Shown piece by piece: positions 16,981-25,628 of a stretch of DNA of 51,775 nucleotides (the first letter of the stretch is position 1; each line of letters opens with the position of its first letter). This stretch comes from Pseudonocardia sulfidoxydans NBRC 16205 (GTDB taxonomy: Bacteria > Actinomycetota > Actinomycetes > Mycobacteriales > Pseudonocardiaceae). A program made the translations under genes and the position numbers. The DNA lies in contig NZ_BJVJ01000044.1 in NCBI RefSeq assembly GCF_007989085.1, forward strand, positions 1-51,775, given 5' to 3'. Under the pieces are notes generated by a model. That model ran no database searches, was not told where the DNA came from, and worked only from the letters and a program-made list of their open reading frames with translations.

Positions 16981-17818
16981 TGATCGCCGAGCTCAGGGTC
17001 CGAGCCCGAGAGCAGGGGATGACCGACGGCCTGACCATCTGCCGGCTCGATGCTCCCGCGACTCGGATATGGCGGCGGCTCGCGAACTGCGGTTGTGGAT
17101 CATCATGCAGGGTCGCTGTCGTGTGATTGTCGACGAGGCCGCGCGATGTTGCGGCCACTGACTTTTCTGGCTCTCGGTCGGGATCATCCCTCGAACTCGA
17201 GCACGAGCACGACCTCGTCGAGCAAATATTTTCCGACATGTTTGTTGAGCGACAGATCACCCCTTCATAGCTGGGCCATTGCGGCGCGGCGCTCTGCGCA
17301 GTTTCGCCGCTACGCTGGATCGGGACATGATGGACCCGGTCCTTCGTCTTCTTCGCGCGTTGTCGACCGGGACTGATCGGCGCGTCCTGGCTCCGCTCTA
17401 CCTGAGGGAGATCATCTATCGCACTTTGGTGGCAGAGCAGCGTGTTCGACTGATCGAGAGCGCCGCCGAGCGAGAGCGCCAGCAATCCTGTCAGTGCGGT
17501 GATCGCCTACGTCCAAGAGCACATCGGTCAGCTACTGAGTGTGGACGATCTCGCCGAGCATGTTCTCATGCACCCATCGGCGCTCGCGGACCTTTTCCAG
17601 GATGTGACGGGCAAGCCGCCATGCCTGTTTTTCAGGAACATGCGTCTCAGTCGTGCTCGTGCCATGCTCATCGAGACAGACTCGGATGCTGCCCGCGTCT
17701 CACAAGCGGTGGGGTACCGGACCTTGTCACATTTCACCAGCGAGTTTCGCGACCGCTACGGCATGACGCCTCGGGCCTTAACGAGGCGTTCACCGTTCGC
17801 GAACAGCCGGAAGCGTGA
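16981..17818 (+). pseudogene. Decayed AraC-family regulator
   Basis: Pieces of one AraC-type regulator with an AraC_N cupin half lie in different frames. LIAELRVRAREQGMTDGLTI starts near 16981. ELRLWIIMQGRCRVIVDE follows near 17080 in another frame, and LTFLALGRDH near 17158 in a third. VLAPLYLREIIYRTLVAEQ is near 17385, and the DNA-binding half is in the frame from 17499 (SVDDLAEHVLMHPSALADLF, then AVGYRTLSHFTSEFRDRYG). At least three frameshifts are needed to join them, so the gene is broken. It precedes the nickel/peptide ABC operon. Confidence 0.8.
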
Positions 17819-18038
17819 CGCGCGCTCCGTGGAGCGTGACGTACGTGGTGTGTGGCCTGGGCGGCAGCCAGCGTTGCGCCATCGCTGCCGGGGGCGTGGG
17901 TCGGGGGCCGTTGGATCCGACGGCGCCGTCGGCATGAACGCCGCGGAGCGACTTCACATGATGAGCGCACGGCCTTCGATGCACGTGGTTGAACTCGTTG
18001 AGAGACCTGAATAGTCGGACCTCGTGGTGTTAGTGGGA

Positions 18039-18103
18039 GTACGGGACGGACAGCCGTGTCCACGGCCATGCCACTGGGTGGACACGTCATGTCCGTCCCG
18101 TAC
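18039..18103. repeat. Long two-step inverted repeat
   Basis: Outer arms of 14 bases (GTACGGGACGGACA at 18039-18052 and its complement at 18090-18103) enclose inner arms of 8 bases (GTGTCCAC at 18056-18063 and GTGGACAC at 18078-18085). Only short bulges separate the steps. There is no T-run. It may be a terminator for upstream transcription, a regulatory RNA hairpin, or a remnant of a mobile-element end. Confidence 0.6.
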
Positions 18104-18290
18104 CCGGCAACGCGCGGTGCACGCCCGGCGGCTTGCGCACCTCGCATCCCCTTTCGCGTGGCCCGAAGGTCGGTCGGCCCAGCAACCTCAACCTACACGA
18201 ATAGTCGCCGATCGCAATACTTCGGTTCTGAACTACTAGTGGCGGTCTAAGGTCCCGGTGGCGTGAGCGTTATCCCACCGGGGGTCGAGT

Positions 18291-18324
18291 CCGCTCGCCG
18301 GCTTCGACCGCTCGCCGGCTTCGA
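18291..18324. repeat. Tandem 17-bp direct repeat
   Basis: Two exact back-to-back copies of CCGCTCGCCGGCTTCGA. No function can be assigned. Confidence 0.7.
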
Positions 18325-18590
18325 CCGCGCGCCAAGGGGGGCGACCTGAGCGCCGCGATGGATCGCAGGACGGTCGTTGTGACCGTCATCTGCAAGGCAG
18401 GGCTAGGCGAATCGCTTCCGATGTGAAAAGCTGAATACGTAGACAGTTCGACAGTGAAGCGCACGGATGCGACGACTGTTGCGCGACCGGGCGGAGCGAG
18501 TTCTGTGTCGGAGGCCGGTATGGACTGTGAGTCTTTACCTGACGGACTGTTCAAGTCAGACTTTGCCGGGTGTGGAGGGGTGGTCGAGAG

Positions 18591-20156
18591 GTGCGACGGT
18601 CGGTTGTGTCGCGACGAGCGTTCTTGCTCGGATCCGTCGGAGCAGCAGGTTTGGGCATCCTTGCAGCCTGCGGCGGGTCACCGTCGGGCATCGAGACGTC
18701 TGTATCCGGGCCGCCTCGAGCCGGCGGCAGGCTGCGCGTGGCGCTGGCGGGCCAGTCGCCGTCGGCCGACAAGCTCGATCCTCACGTCGCGGGATCGGCG
18801 GCAAGCGGGGCGCTGGGCAAGAACGTCTGGGACCGTCTCGTCTCCTACAACAACGACCTGACGCTGCGCTACCGGCTGGCGGAGGCGCTGGAGCCCGACG
18901 CCGACGGCACCGAGTGGCGGGTGCGGCTGCGCGCCGGCGTGCTGTTCAGCGACGGCACCCCGCTCACCTCGCGCGACGTCCTCTACAGCATCCGGCGGAT
19001 GCTCGACCCGGCCAAGCCGTCGTCGGCCGACCTGTCGATGGTCGACCTCGCCCGCACCCGCGCCGAGGACGACCGCACCGTCGTCGTCGGCCTGAAGCAG
19101 CCGCTCGCCGACCTGGGCTCGGTCCTCGCAGGCTGGTACGTCTACGTCGTCAAGGACGGGTCCGACGTCTTCGACGCGACGACCCTGCCGGTGGGGACCG
19201 GCCCGTACATGCTGAAGAGCTGGTCGCCCGGCGACCGGTCGCTGCTGGTGCGCAACCCGCGCTACTGGGAGGCGGGGCTGCCGTACCTCGACGAGGTCGA
19301 GATCGTCCAGATCGCCGAGCCCGAGGCGCGGGTCAACGCGTTCCTGTCCGGCGAGGTCGACATGATCGACCAGGTGCCGGCCGTGCGCGCCTCGACGCTG
19401 CGGACCGAGCCCGGCGTCTCCCTGGTCGACGCCGAGTTCGGCACGATGGCCGCGCTGCAGATGCGCGCCGACGTCGCCCCGTTCGACGATGTCCGTGTCC
19501 GGCAGGCGATGCGGCTGGCGGTCGACAGGCAGGCCATGGCGGACACCGTCTACCTCGGGTTCGCCGAGCTGGGCAACGACCTCTACGGCCTCGGTGCCCC
19601 CTTCTACGCGGCAGACCTGCCGCAGCGGACCTACGACCCGCAGCGCGCCCGCGACCTGCTGCGCCAGGCCGGGCACGAGAACCTCGTCGTCACCCTGACC
19701 ACGGCCGACTCGTCCCCCGGCCAGCTCGACTCGGCGACGTTGTTCGCGCAGCAGGCCAAGGCGGCGGGCATTACCGTCAACCTGGAGACGGTGCCTGCCG
19801 CGAACTACGCCGCGCAGGTGTCGGGGCAGAAGCCGTTGACGCACAACAACTGGTGGAACTACAGCCTCGACTACTACTACGGCCAGACCATGACCTCCGA
19901 CGCCCCGGGCAACTCCGGCTGGCGGCGCCCGGCGTGGGACGCCCGCTTCTACCAGGCGCGTGGGACGCTCGACCGGCAGACGCGGGCCGGGCTCTATGCC
20001 GACCTGCAGAAGGAGCTCTACGACGAGGGCGGGCTGATCGTGCACAACTTCGTCAAGCAGCCCGCCGCCGTCCGGTCCACCGTGCAGGGCGTGCCGCGCT
20101 TCACCCTCGGGTCCGACGACTGGGCGAACTACCGCAGCGCCTGGCTATCGGCGTGA
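18591..20156 (+). CDS. Nickel/peptide-type ABC transporter solute-binding lipoprotein
   Basis: About 521 residues. The N-terminus has a twin-arginine/lipoprotein signal: SRRAFLLG, a hydrophobic stretch, then a lipobox LAAC. The mature part is a family-5 binding protein (OppA/DppA/NikA fold) with GTGPYMLKSWSPG and an NPRYWE-like strand. The first of a run of close gene starts encoding two permeases and two ATPases follows. Start GTG 18591 has GGAGGGG upstream; GTG 18570 or 18606 are alternatives. Neighbouring cobalt and siderophore-type importers make a metal or metallophore substrate plausible, but peptides cannot be excluded. Confidence 0.88.
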   Translation: MRRSVVSRRAFLLGSVGAAGLGILAACGGSPSGIETSVSGPPRAGGRLRVALAGQSPSADKLDPHVAGSAASGALGKNVWDRLVSYNNDLTLRYRLAEALEPDADGTEWRVRLRAGVLFSDGTPLTSRDVLYSIRRMLDPAKPSSADLSMVDLARTRAEDDRTVVVGLKQPLADLGSVLAGWYVYVVKDGSDVFDATTLPVGTGPYMLKSWSPGDRSLLVRNPRYWEAGLPYLDEVEIVQIAEPEARVNAFLSGEVDMIDQVPAVRASTLRTEPGVSLVDAEFGTMAALQMRADVAPFDDVRVRQAMRLAVDRQAMADTVYLGFAELGNDLYGLGAPFYAADLPQRTYDPQRARDLLRQAGHENLVVTLTTADSSPGQLDSATLFAQQAKAAGITVNLETVPAANYAAQVSGQKPLTHNNWWNYSLDYYYGQTMTSDAPGNSGWRRPAWDARFYQARGTLDRQTRAGLYADLQKELYDEGGLIVHNFVKQPAAVRSTVQGVPRFTLGSDDWANYRSAWLSA

Positions 20157-20242
20157 CCCGATGACTGCGCAGACTTTCGGGACGATCCGATGACGGGGCA
20201 GGCCTCCGGCGACTGGGCAGCCGAGATGACGGGGCAGTCGCG

Positions 20243-21220
20243 GTGACCCGCTACATAGTGAGTCGTGTGACCGGGGCCGTGCTCGTGCTCGCGGTCGTCA
20301 CCTGCCTGGTGTTCGTGCTGTTCGAGCTGCTGCCCGGCGACGCGGCGGTGACGGTACTCAACCGCGGCGGGGCGTCGGGGGCGATCCCGCCGGAGCAGCT
20401 GGCCGCGCTGCGTCACGAGCTCGGCCTCGATCGGCCCGCGGGCGAACGTTTCCTGTCCTGGGTCGGCGGGCTGCTGTCCGGTGACCTCGGCACGTCGCTG
20501 CTCTCGGGACGGCCGGTCGGCGACGTACTGGCGAGCCGGATCGACAACAGCCTGGTCCTCGCCCTGGTGACGGTCGTCGTCATGCTGCCGGTCGCCGTCG
20601 TGCTCGGGTTGTGGGCGGGCATGCGGGTCGGCGGCCGGGCCGACCGTGGGCTCAGCACCGCCGCCGTCGCGATCGAGGCGGTACCGACGTTCGTCGTCGG
20701 GGTCGTGCTCATCGCCGTCGTCGCGCTGGGGTGGCGGCTGCTGCCCGCGGTGTCGCTGGTGCCGGTCGGGACGAGCCCGTTGCGCCGGCCCGCGGTCCTG
20801 GTGCTGCCCGTCGTCTGCCTGGTCGCGGCGCTCGCCCCGCACCCGATCCGGATCATCCGCGCCCGTGCCGCCGAGCTGGCGGCCGGCGAGTTCGTGCGGA
20901 CGGCGCGCAGCCACGGCGTCGGGGGCGTCCGGCTGGTGTCGCGGCACATCGCGCCGTCGGCGGTCGCGGCCGCGCTGCAGCCGATGGCCGGCTCGGTCGC
21001 CGGGCTGGTCGGCGGTGTGGCCGTGGTCGAGACGGTGTTCGCCTACCCCGGGCTCGCGCAGGAGCTGATCGGCGCGATCTCCCAGCGCGACTTCCCGATC
21101 GTCGCGGCGGCCGCGATCCTCATCGCGGGCTTCGGGATCGCGGTGTACCTGGCGGCCGACCTGCTCGCGTTGCTGCTCAGCCCGGTCGCCCGCCGCGCCG
21201 TCCTGACGGGACGACGATGA
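20243..21220 (+). CDS. ABC transporter permease (DppB/NikB type)
   Basis: A 325-residue membrane protein with about six transmembrane helices. The N-terminal RYIVSRVTGAVLVLAVVTCLVFVLFELLPGD is typical of DppB/OppB/NikB. The EAA-like coupling loop is EFVRTARSHGVGGVRLVSRHIAP. It forms the importer pore with the permease domain of the next gene, whose ATG overlaps this stop as ATGA. Confidence 0.92.
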   Translation: MTRYIVSRVTGAVLVLAVVTCLVFVLFELLPGDAAVTVLNRGGASGAIPPEQLAALRHELGLDRPAGERFLSWVGGLLSGDLGTSLLSGRPVGDVLASRIDNSLVLALVTVVVMLPVAVVLGLWAGMRVGGRADRGLSTAAVAIEAVPTFVVGVVLIAVVALGWRLLPAVSLVPVGTSPLRRPAVLVLPVVCLVAALAPHPIRIIRARAAELAAGEFVRTARSHGVGGVRLVSRHIAPSAVAAALQPMAGSVAGLVGGVAVVETVFAYPGLAQELIGAISQRDFPIVAAAAILIAGFGIAVYLAADLLALLLSPVARRAVLTGRR

Positions 21221-23460
21221 GGACCCGGCTCGTTCCCGCGGTCGTCGCGGTCCTCGTGCTGCTCGTCGTCGTGATCGGGCCGTTCGTGGCGCCGTGGCCG
21301 CCGGGCGAGACCGTCGGCCGGCCGTTCACCGGTGCCTCGGCCGAGCACCTGCTGGGCACCGACAAGCTTGGTCGCGACGTCCTGTCCCGGTTGCTGCACG
21401 GTGGCTGGCGGCTGCTGCTGATCACCGCGGCCGCCCTGACCTGCGCCTACGCCGTCGCCCTTCCGCTGGGTCTACTCGCGGGCCTGCGCCGCCGGGCCGA
21501 CGGCTGGGTCATGCGACCCGTCGACGTCCTGGTCGTGCTGCCGTGGTTCCTGCTGCTCGCGGTGCTGGCCACCGTCGCCGGCCGCGGCGCCCCCGCGCTG
21601 CTCGTCGCCGGCGCGCTCGCGACTCTTCCGTGGGTGGTCCGGCTCGTGCGCACGGCGACCGTCGAGGAGGCGAGCGCCGGCTACGTCGAGGCGGCCGTCG
21701 CGCGGGCTGAGCCGTGGCGGCGCATCGCGTGGCGCGAGGTCGTGCCCAACATCGGGCCGGTCGTCCTCGCCGACGCCGGGATGCGGCTGACCGCGACGCT
21801 GTCGGTGGTCACGGTCGGCGGCTACCTGGGGCTCGGTCTTCCCCCGGACGTCCCGGACTGGGCCCTCGCCGTCGCGACCAACCAGTCGGGGATCACGTTG
21901 CAGCCTTGGGCCGTGCTGGCGCCGGCGCTGATGATCGTCGCGCTCGTCGTGTCGGTGAACCTGCTGGTCGACACCCGCGACAGCCGGGCGGTGCCCGCCG
22001 TCGCCCGCCTCGCGCGCTCCGGGACGGGAACGCTGAACGGCAGGATGGGTGAGGATGACACGGTCGTCGAGGTCAACGGACTGACCGTCCGGGGTGCAGA
22101 AGGACGGCTCTTGCTCGAAGGCGCCGACCTGGCGCTGTGCGCAGGTCACGGACTCGCCGTCGTCGGGGCCTCCGGCGCCGGCAAGAGCACCCTTGCCCGC
22201 GCGATCGCGAACTCGCTTGGTCCGGGCCTCGTCGCCACCGGCGACGTCCAGCTTCGACGACCAGGCGGAGGTCCCGGCCGCGTCCTCGGCTGGGTTCCCC
22301 AAGACCCCGCACTAGCTCTGAACCCCAGCCTGCGGATCTCGGCCCAGCTGCGCGACGTGCTGCGCGCCCACCGCCGTCCCGCCGACGCGGCCGCCGTCCG
22401 CGCAGCCCTGTCAGGAGTGGGGCTGCCGGCCGACCGCGAATTCATGCGCCGCTACCCGCACGAGCTCTCCGGCGGTCAGCAGCAACGCGTCCTTGTCGCG
22501 CTCGCGCTCGTCGGCGATCCCGCAGTCCTCGTCCTCGATGAGCCCACCACCGGCCTCGACCCCGCCGCCGTCACCGGCGTCCTCGACCTCCTGCGCAATC
22601 TGCGCGCACGCGGGATCAGCCTGATCATCGTGACTCACGCCCTGCCTATCGTTCTCGATCTGGTCGACGACGTTGCCGTCCTCGATGCCGGCCGCATCAT
22701 CTCCGTCCTCCCGGCCGCGCCGAGGACTGGTCCGGCGGTGGTCCAAGAGGCGCGGCGGAGCGCGCGGCCCTCCGCCGCGCCTCTTCTCACTGTCCACGAA
22801 CTCGCGGCCGGGTACGGCCAGACGCAGGTCATCGCGGACGTCGACCTCAGCGTCTGCGCCGGCGAGTGCCTCGGCGTCGTCGGCCGCTCCGGCTCCGGTA
22901 AGTCAACGATCGCACGCTGCCTCGTCGGCCTGCATGCGCCGTCGCGCGGCACCGTCACTCTTGACGGAACTGCGCTCGCCCGCCGCGCGGCCTCCCGCAG
23001 CCGGGCCCAGCGCGGCGCGATTCAGTTCGTCTTCCAGAACCCGGCCCGCTCGCTCAATCCCCGGCGCACCGTCGGTGAGGAGCTCCGTGCACCCGTCCGG
23101 ATCTTCGGCACCGCCGAGGAGCCCGCCGATCTGCTGCACCGCGTCGGGCTCGGTGTCGAACTGCTCGACCGCCGCACCGACCGGCTCTCCGGCGGCCAGC
23201 AGCAACGCGTCGCGGTCGCCCGCGCGCTCGCCGCCCGCCCCCGGCTATTGATCTGCGACGAGGTGACTGCCTCGCTCGACCCTCAGAGCCGCCAGGTCGT
23301 GATCGACCTCCTCGATCGCCTGTGTAACGAGTCAGGCCTTGCCATCCTGTTCGTGAGCCACGACGTCGAGGCGGTCGCCAGCCTCACCGACCGCATCCTC
23401 ACAGTTACAGAAGGTCGGCTGGTCACTCCCAGGCTCATACAACCAGCGCGCACCAGATGA
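21217..23460 (+). CDS. Fused ABC permease (DppC type) with two ATPase domains
   Basis: One uninterrupted 747-residue frame. Residues 1-275 are a DppC/NikC-type permease (HLLGTDKLGRDVLSRLLHGG, and coupling loop YVEAAVARAEPWRRIAWREVVPN). Residues ~280-510 are a first ATPase: Walker A GASGAGKST near 318, LSGGQQQR near 418, VLDEPTTGLD near 430. Residues ~525-747 are a second: GRSGSGKST near 556, LSGGQQQR near 657, CDEVTASLD near 677. DppC, DppD and DppF are normally separate proteins. An ATG at 22045 could start the ATPase part separately, but there is no stop before it and only a weak ribosome site. The ATG start overlaps the first permease gene. Confidence 0.88.
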   Translation: MRTRLVPAVVAVLVLLVVVIGPFVAPWPPGETVGRPFTGASAEHLLGTDKLGRDVLSRLLHGGWRLLLITAAALTCAYAVALPLGLLAGLRRRADGWVMRPVDVLVVLPWFLLLAVLATVAGRGAPALLVAGALATLPWVVRLVRTATVEEASAGYVEAAVARAEPWRRIAWREVVPNIGPVVLADAGMRLTATLSVVTVGGYLGLGLPPDVPDWALAVATNQSGITLQPWAVLAPALMIVALVVSVNLLVDTRDSRAVPAVARLARSGTGTLNGRMGEDDTVVEVNGLTVRGAEGRLLLEGADLALCAGHGLAVVGASGAGKSTLARAIANSLGPGLVATGDVQLRRPGGGPGRVLGWVPQDPALALNPSLRISAQLRDVLRAHRRPADAAAVRAALSGVGLPADREFMRRYPHELSGGQQQRVLVALALVGDPAVLVLDEPTTGLDPAAVTGVLDLLRNLRARGISLIIVTHALPIVLDLVDDVAVLDAGRIISVLPAAPRTGPAVVQEARRSARPSAAPLLTVHELAAGYGQTQVIADVDLSVCAGECLGVVGRSGSGKSTIARCLVGLHAPSRGTVTLDGTALARRAASRSRAQRGAIQFVFQNPARSLNPRRTVGEELRAPVRIFGTAEEPADLLHRVGLGVELLDRRTDRLSGGQQQRVAVARALAARPRLLICDEVTASLDPQSRQVVIDLLDRLCNESGLAILFVSHDVEAVASLTDRILTVTEGRLVTPRLIQPARTR

Positions 23461-23618
23461 CGGCTAACGGAGCCGCGATCAAACCGCTTCGATCTCTTGT
23501 TCCTCGTTGAATGGCGGGACGAGGGCACCACGAAGCGGGCTACTCGCCAGTGATGGGGTGAGGCCTCGACCATGGCCTCCCCAGGGGCGGCGGGGGAGCA
23601 GCCGCGCAAAGAATCTTG

Positions 23619-23649
23619 TTGACAGTAATAGTGTCATCATGAATATATG
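23619..23649 (+). promoter_or_regulatory. Probable promoter and operator of the FhuF-like operon
   Basis: TTGACA at 23619-23624 is followed 19 bases later by TATATG at 23644-23649. An inverted repeat TGACA-N7-TGTCA (23620-23636) overlaps the -35. The region is unusually AT-rich for this DNA. The placement, about 45 bases before the first gene of an iron/siderophore-type operon, suggests metal-responsive repression; the sequence is not a standard IdeR box. Confidence 0.5.
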
Positions 23650-23694
23650 AGCACCTGCACAGTTGGGTGATACTCGGTTTCCGTAGGAGTTCAG

Positions 23695-24498
23695 ATGACG
23701 AGGGACGCATCGCTGTTGCCGTTGACTGCTCGAACACCGTCACCATTGATCGTGGACGGTCGGCCCGGGCCGCGCTTTCTTCTGTCCGCTGGCCACACGG
23801 CGGGAATGACACGCTGCAGCAACCTCGATCCCGAGGCCTTGAATCATCTCGTCGACGCTGTGGCGGCGCTGCGCGGAACTTCGAACCGGCCGGTTGCGGC
23901 CTCGTTGTGGATGTCCCAGTGCGCGAGCTGGATAGCCAGCCCTGCAGTCGCTCAACGCTTGCACGACCAGATCCTTCGGGCACCGCTGTCCGCGGTCCGG
24001 CTGAGGGTCTACGGCGGAGTGATCGAAGCCGCCACGTTCAGCGAGCCCCCCTACGCCGGTGTCGGCGACATCGCGGCGGACGACGAGGCGATGCTGACCG
24101 ACCTCATTGATCGCAACCTGAGCGTTCTCGCCAGCCGATTGCGAACCCAGATCCGCATCAGCTCGCGGACGTTGTCAGGGAACATCGCGGCAGCCATCGC
24201 GACCGGCACTCGAGTCATGTCCTGGTGCGCCACACCCGACGACCAGGTTGCCGACGCGTCATTTGCTGCCGCCTTCGCCCTCCGCCTACTGCGTCGCCGC
24301 AACCTCGACCACCTCTGCGACGTGGATATACAGACGGTCGAGGACCGCTCCTGGCTGGTCGTCCAGCGCCGATCCTGCTGCCTCGCCTATCGCACTCCGG
24401 CGGCCTCCTACTGCGCGACCTGCCCCCTCATCAGTAGAAGCGACCGAACCGATCGCCACCGTCGCATGATCCTCGACCACATCCAGGAGAGCCGATGA
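23695..24498 (+). CDS. FhuF-like 2Fe-2S protein, probable siderophore-iron reductase
   Basis: A 267-residue protein with the C-terminal FhuF iron-sulfur signature CC-x10-C-x2-C (RRSCCLAYRTP then YCATCPL, near residues 230-246). FhuF proteins reduce ferric siderophore complexes in the cytoplasm to release iron. The N-terminal part is divergent, so substrate identity is open. AGGAG lies five bases before the ATG. The stop overlaps the next gene, a siderophore-type binding protein, as ATGA, which supports a shared iron or metallophore role. Confidence 0.85.
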   Translation: MTRDASLLPLTARTPSPLIVDGRPGPRFLLSAGHTAGMTRCSNLDPEALNHLVDAVAALRGTSNRPVAASLWMSQCASWIASPAVAQRLHDQILRAPLSAVRLRVYGGVIEAATFSEPPYAGVGDIAADDEAMLTDLIDRNLSVLASRLRTQIRISSRTLSGNIAAAIATGTRVMSWCATPDDQVADASFAAAFALRLLRRRNLDHLCDVDIQTVEDRSWLVVQRRSCCLAYRTPAASYCATCPLISRSDRTDRHRRMILDHIQESR

Positions 24499-25628
24499 CC
24501 CACCCAGCCCACTCCGCCCGCCGCGGCGCACTGCGGCTGCTCCTCGCCACGGCCGTCGTCGCCCTCGTCGCGGGCGCATGCAGCGCGGCCCCGCCCGGCT
24601 CGGGTAGCAGTGCCGCCACCACCGCGACCGACGCGCCGCGCCGGACCGAGACCGTCATCGACGACCAGGGCCGCGCTGTCGAGCTGCAGGTCCCCGTCCG
24701 CAGCGTCGTCGCGTTCAACACCTTCAACGTCGAGTTCATCCGCGCCGTCGGCGCCTACGACACCGTCCTCGGCCTCGACGGCGGCTCCGCCGGCGCCGAC
24801 TACACCGGCTACTGGCCCGGCCGCGACACTTCGACGACCGTCGGCAAGGGCCAGGCCGAGCCCAACTACGAACAGCTCGCCGCACTCAAGCCCGAGGTCG
24901 TGATCTTCCCGCGCAACGGGTCCTGGCAGGACGCCGAACCCAAGCTCGCCGCCTTCGGGATCAAGACCCTCGTCGTCACCGGCTGGGACCAGGCCAAACA
25001 CGTGTTCAACGTCGACCTCATCGGGAAGATCTTCGACCACCGCGACAAGGCGACCCAGCTCAACGCCTTCTACACCCGCTACAAGGACCTGCTCGCCACG
25101 AGGCTCGCCGGGGTCACACCCAAGCGGGTCTACCTGGAGAACGACAAGGACTACGGCTCACCGATCCCCGGCTCCGGTTGGCACGACATGATCGTCTCCG
25201 GCGGCGGCACGAACATCTTCGGCGACGTCGTGTTCGGTACCGACGGCGCCGCCCGCGGCTCGGTGCACCAGTTCGACATCGAGCCCGAGGCGGTTCTCGC
25301 CCGCGACCCGCAGCTCGTCATCCGCAACACCGGCGGCGGATACGCCCTCGCCTCCGCTGACGACCCCGCCACCGTCGGGCGCGCTCTGCTCGCCCGGCCC
25401 GGCTGGGACCGGATCTCCGCGGTACGGGACAACGCGATCCAGGTGACCAGCTCGTTCCCGATGAACGCCTGCTCGAAGATCATCGGCTCGCTCTACGTCG
25501 CGAAATGGCTGCACCCGGAGAAGATGACCGACATCGACCCCGACGCCGTGATGCGCGAGTGGATCGAGACCTACCAGGGCGTGCCGCTGCCCGACCCGGG
25601 CGCCTACCACCGCCTCGCCACCCGGTGA
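24495..25628 (+). CDS. Fe3+-siderophore/corrinoid-type ABC solute-binding lipoprotein
   Basis: A 377-residue protein with an N-terminal lipoprotein signal (hydrophobic stretch then VAGAC) and a type III periplasmic-binding fold (FepB/BtuF). Visible elements are RSVVAFNTFNVEFIRAVGAYD, EPNYEQLAALKPEVVIFP and SGGGTNIFGDV. It delivers a chelated metal or corrinoid to the permease encoded next. It overlaps its neighbours on both sides (ATGA and GTGA). Trp/Tyr-rich ligand residues such as DYTGYWPG differ from typical hydroxamate binders, so the ligand is uncertain. Confidence 0.88.
   Translation: MTHPAHSARRGALRLLLATAVVALVAGACSAAPPGSGSSAATTATDAPRRTETVIDDQGRAVELQVPVRSVVAFNTFNVEFIRAVGAYDTVLGLDGGSAGADYTGYWPGRDTSTTVGKGQAEPNYEQLAALKPEVVIFPRNGSWQDAEPKLAAFGIKTLVVTGWDQAKHVFNVDLIGKIFDHRDKATQLNAFYTRYKDLLATRLAGVTPKRVYLENDKDYGSPIPGSGWHDMIVSGGGTNIFGDVVFGTDGAARGSVHQFDIEPEAVLARDPQLVIRNTGGGYALASADDPATVGRALLARPGWDRISAVRDNAIQVTSSFPMNACSKIIGSLYVAKWLHPEKMTDIDPDAVMREWIETYQGVPLPDPGAYHRLATR

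Larger units (their letters stand above)
18015..18590. other. Long intergenic region with repeats
   Basis: About 575 bases with no convincing gene. It holds a long inverted repeat (18039-18103), a 17-base direct repeat (18291-18324), and CTGAC-N11-GTCAG near 18539-18559, shortly before the solute-binding-protein gene. Confidence 0.45.

Noticed and set aside
18678..20045. Minus-strand open frame opposite the solute-binding-protein gene
   Set aside because: Low-complexity Val/Gly/Arg reading; the plus strand holds a complete lipoprotein with known domain.
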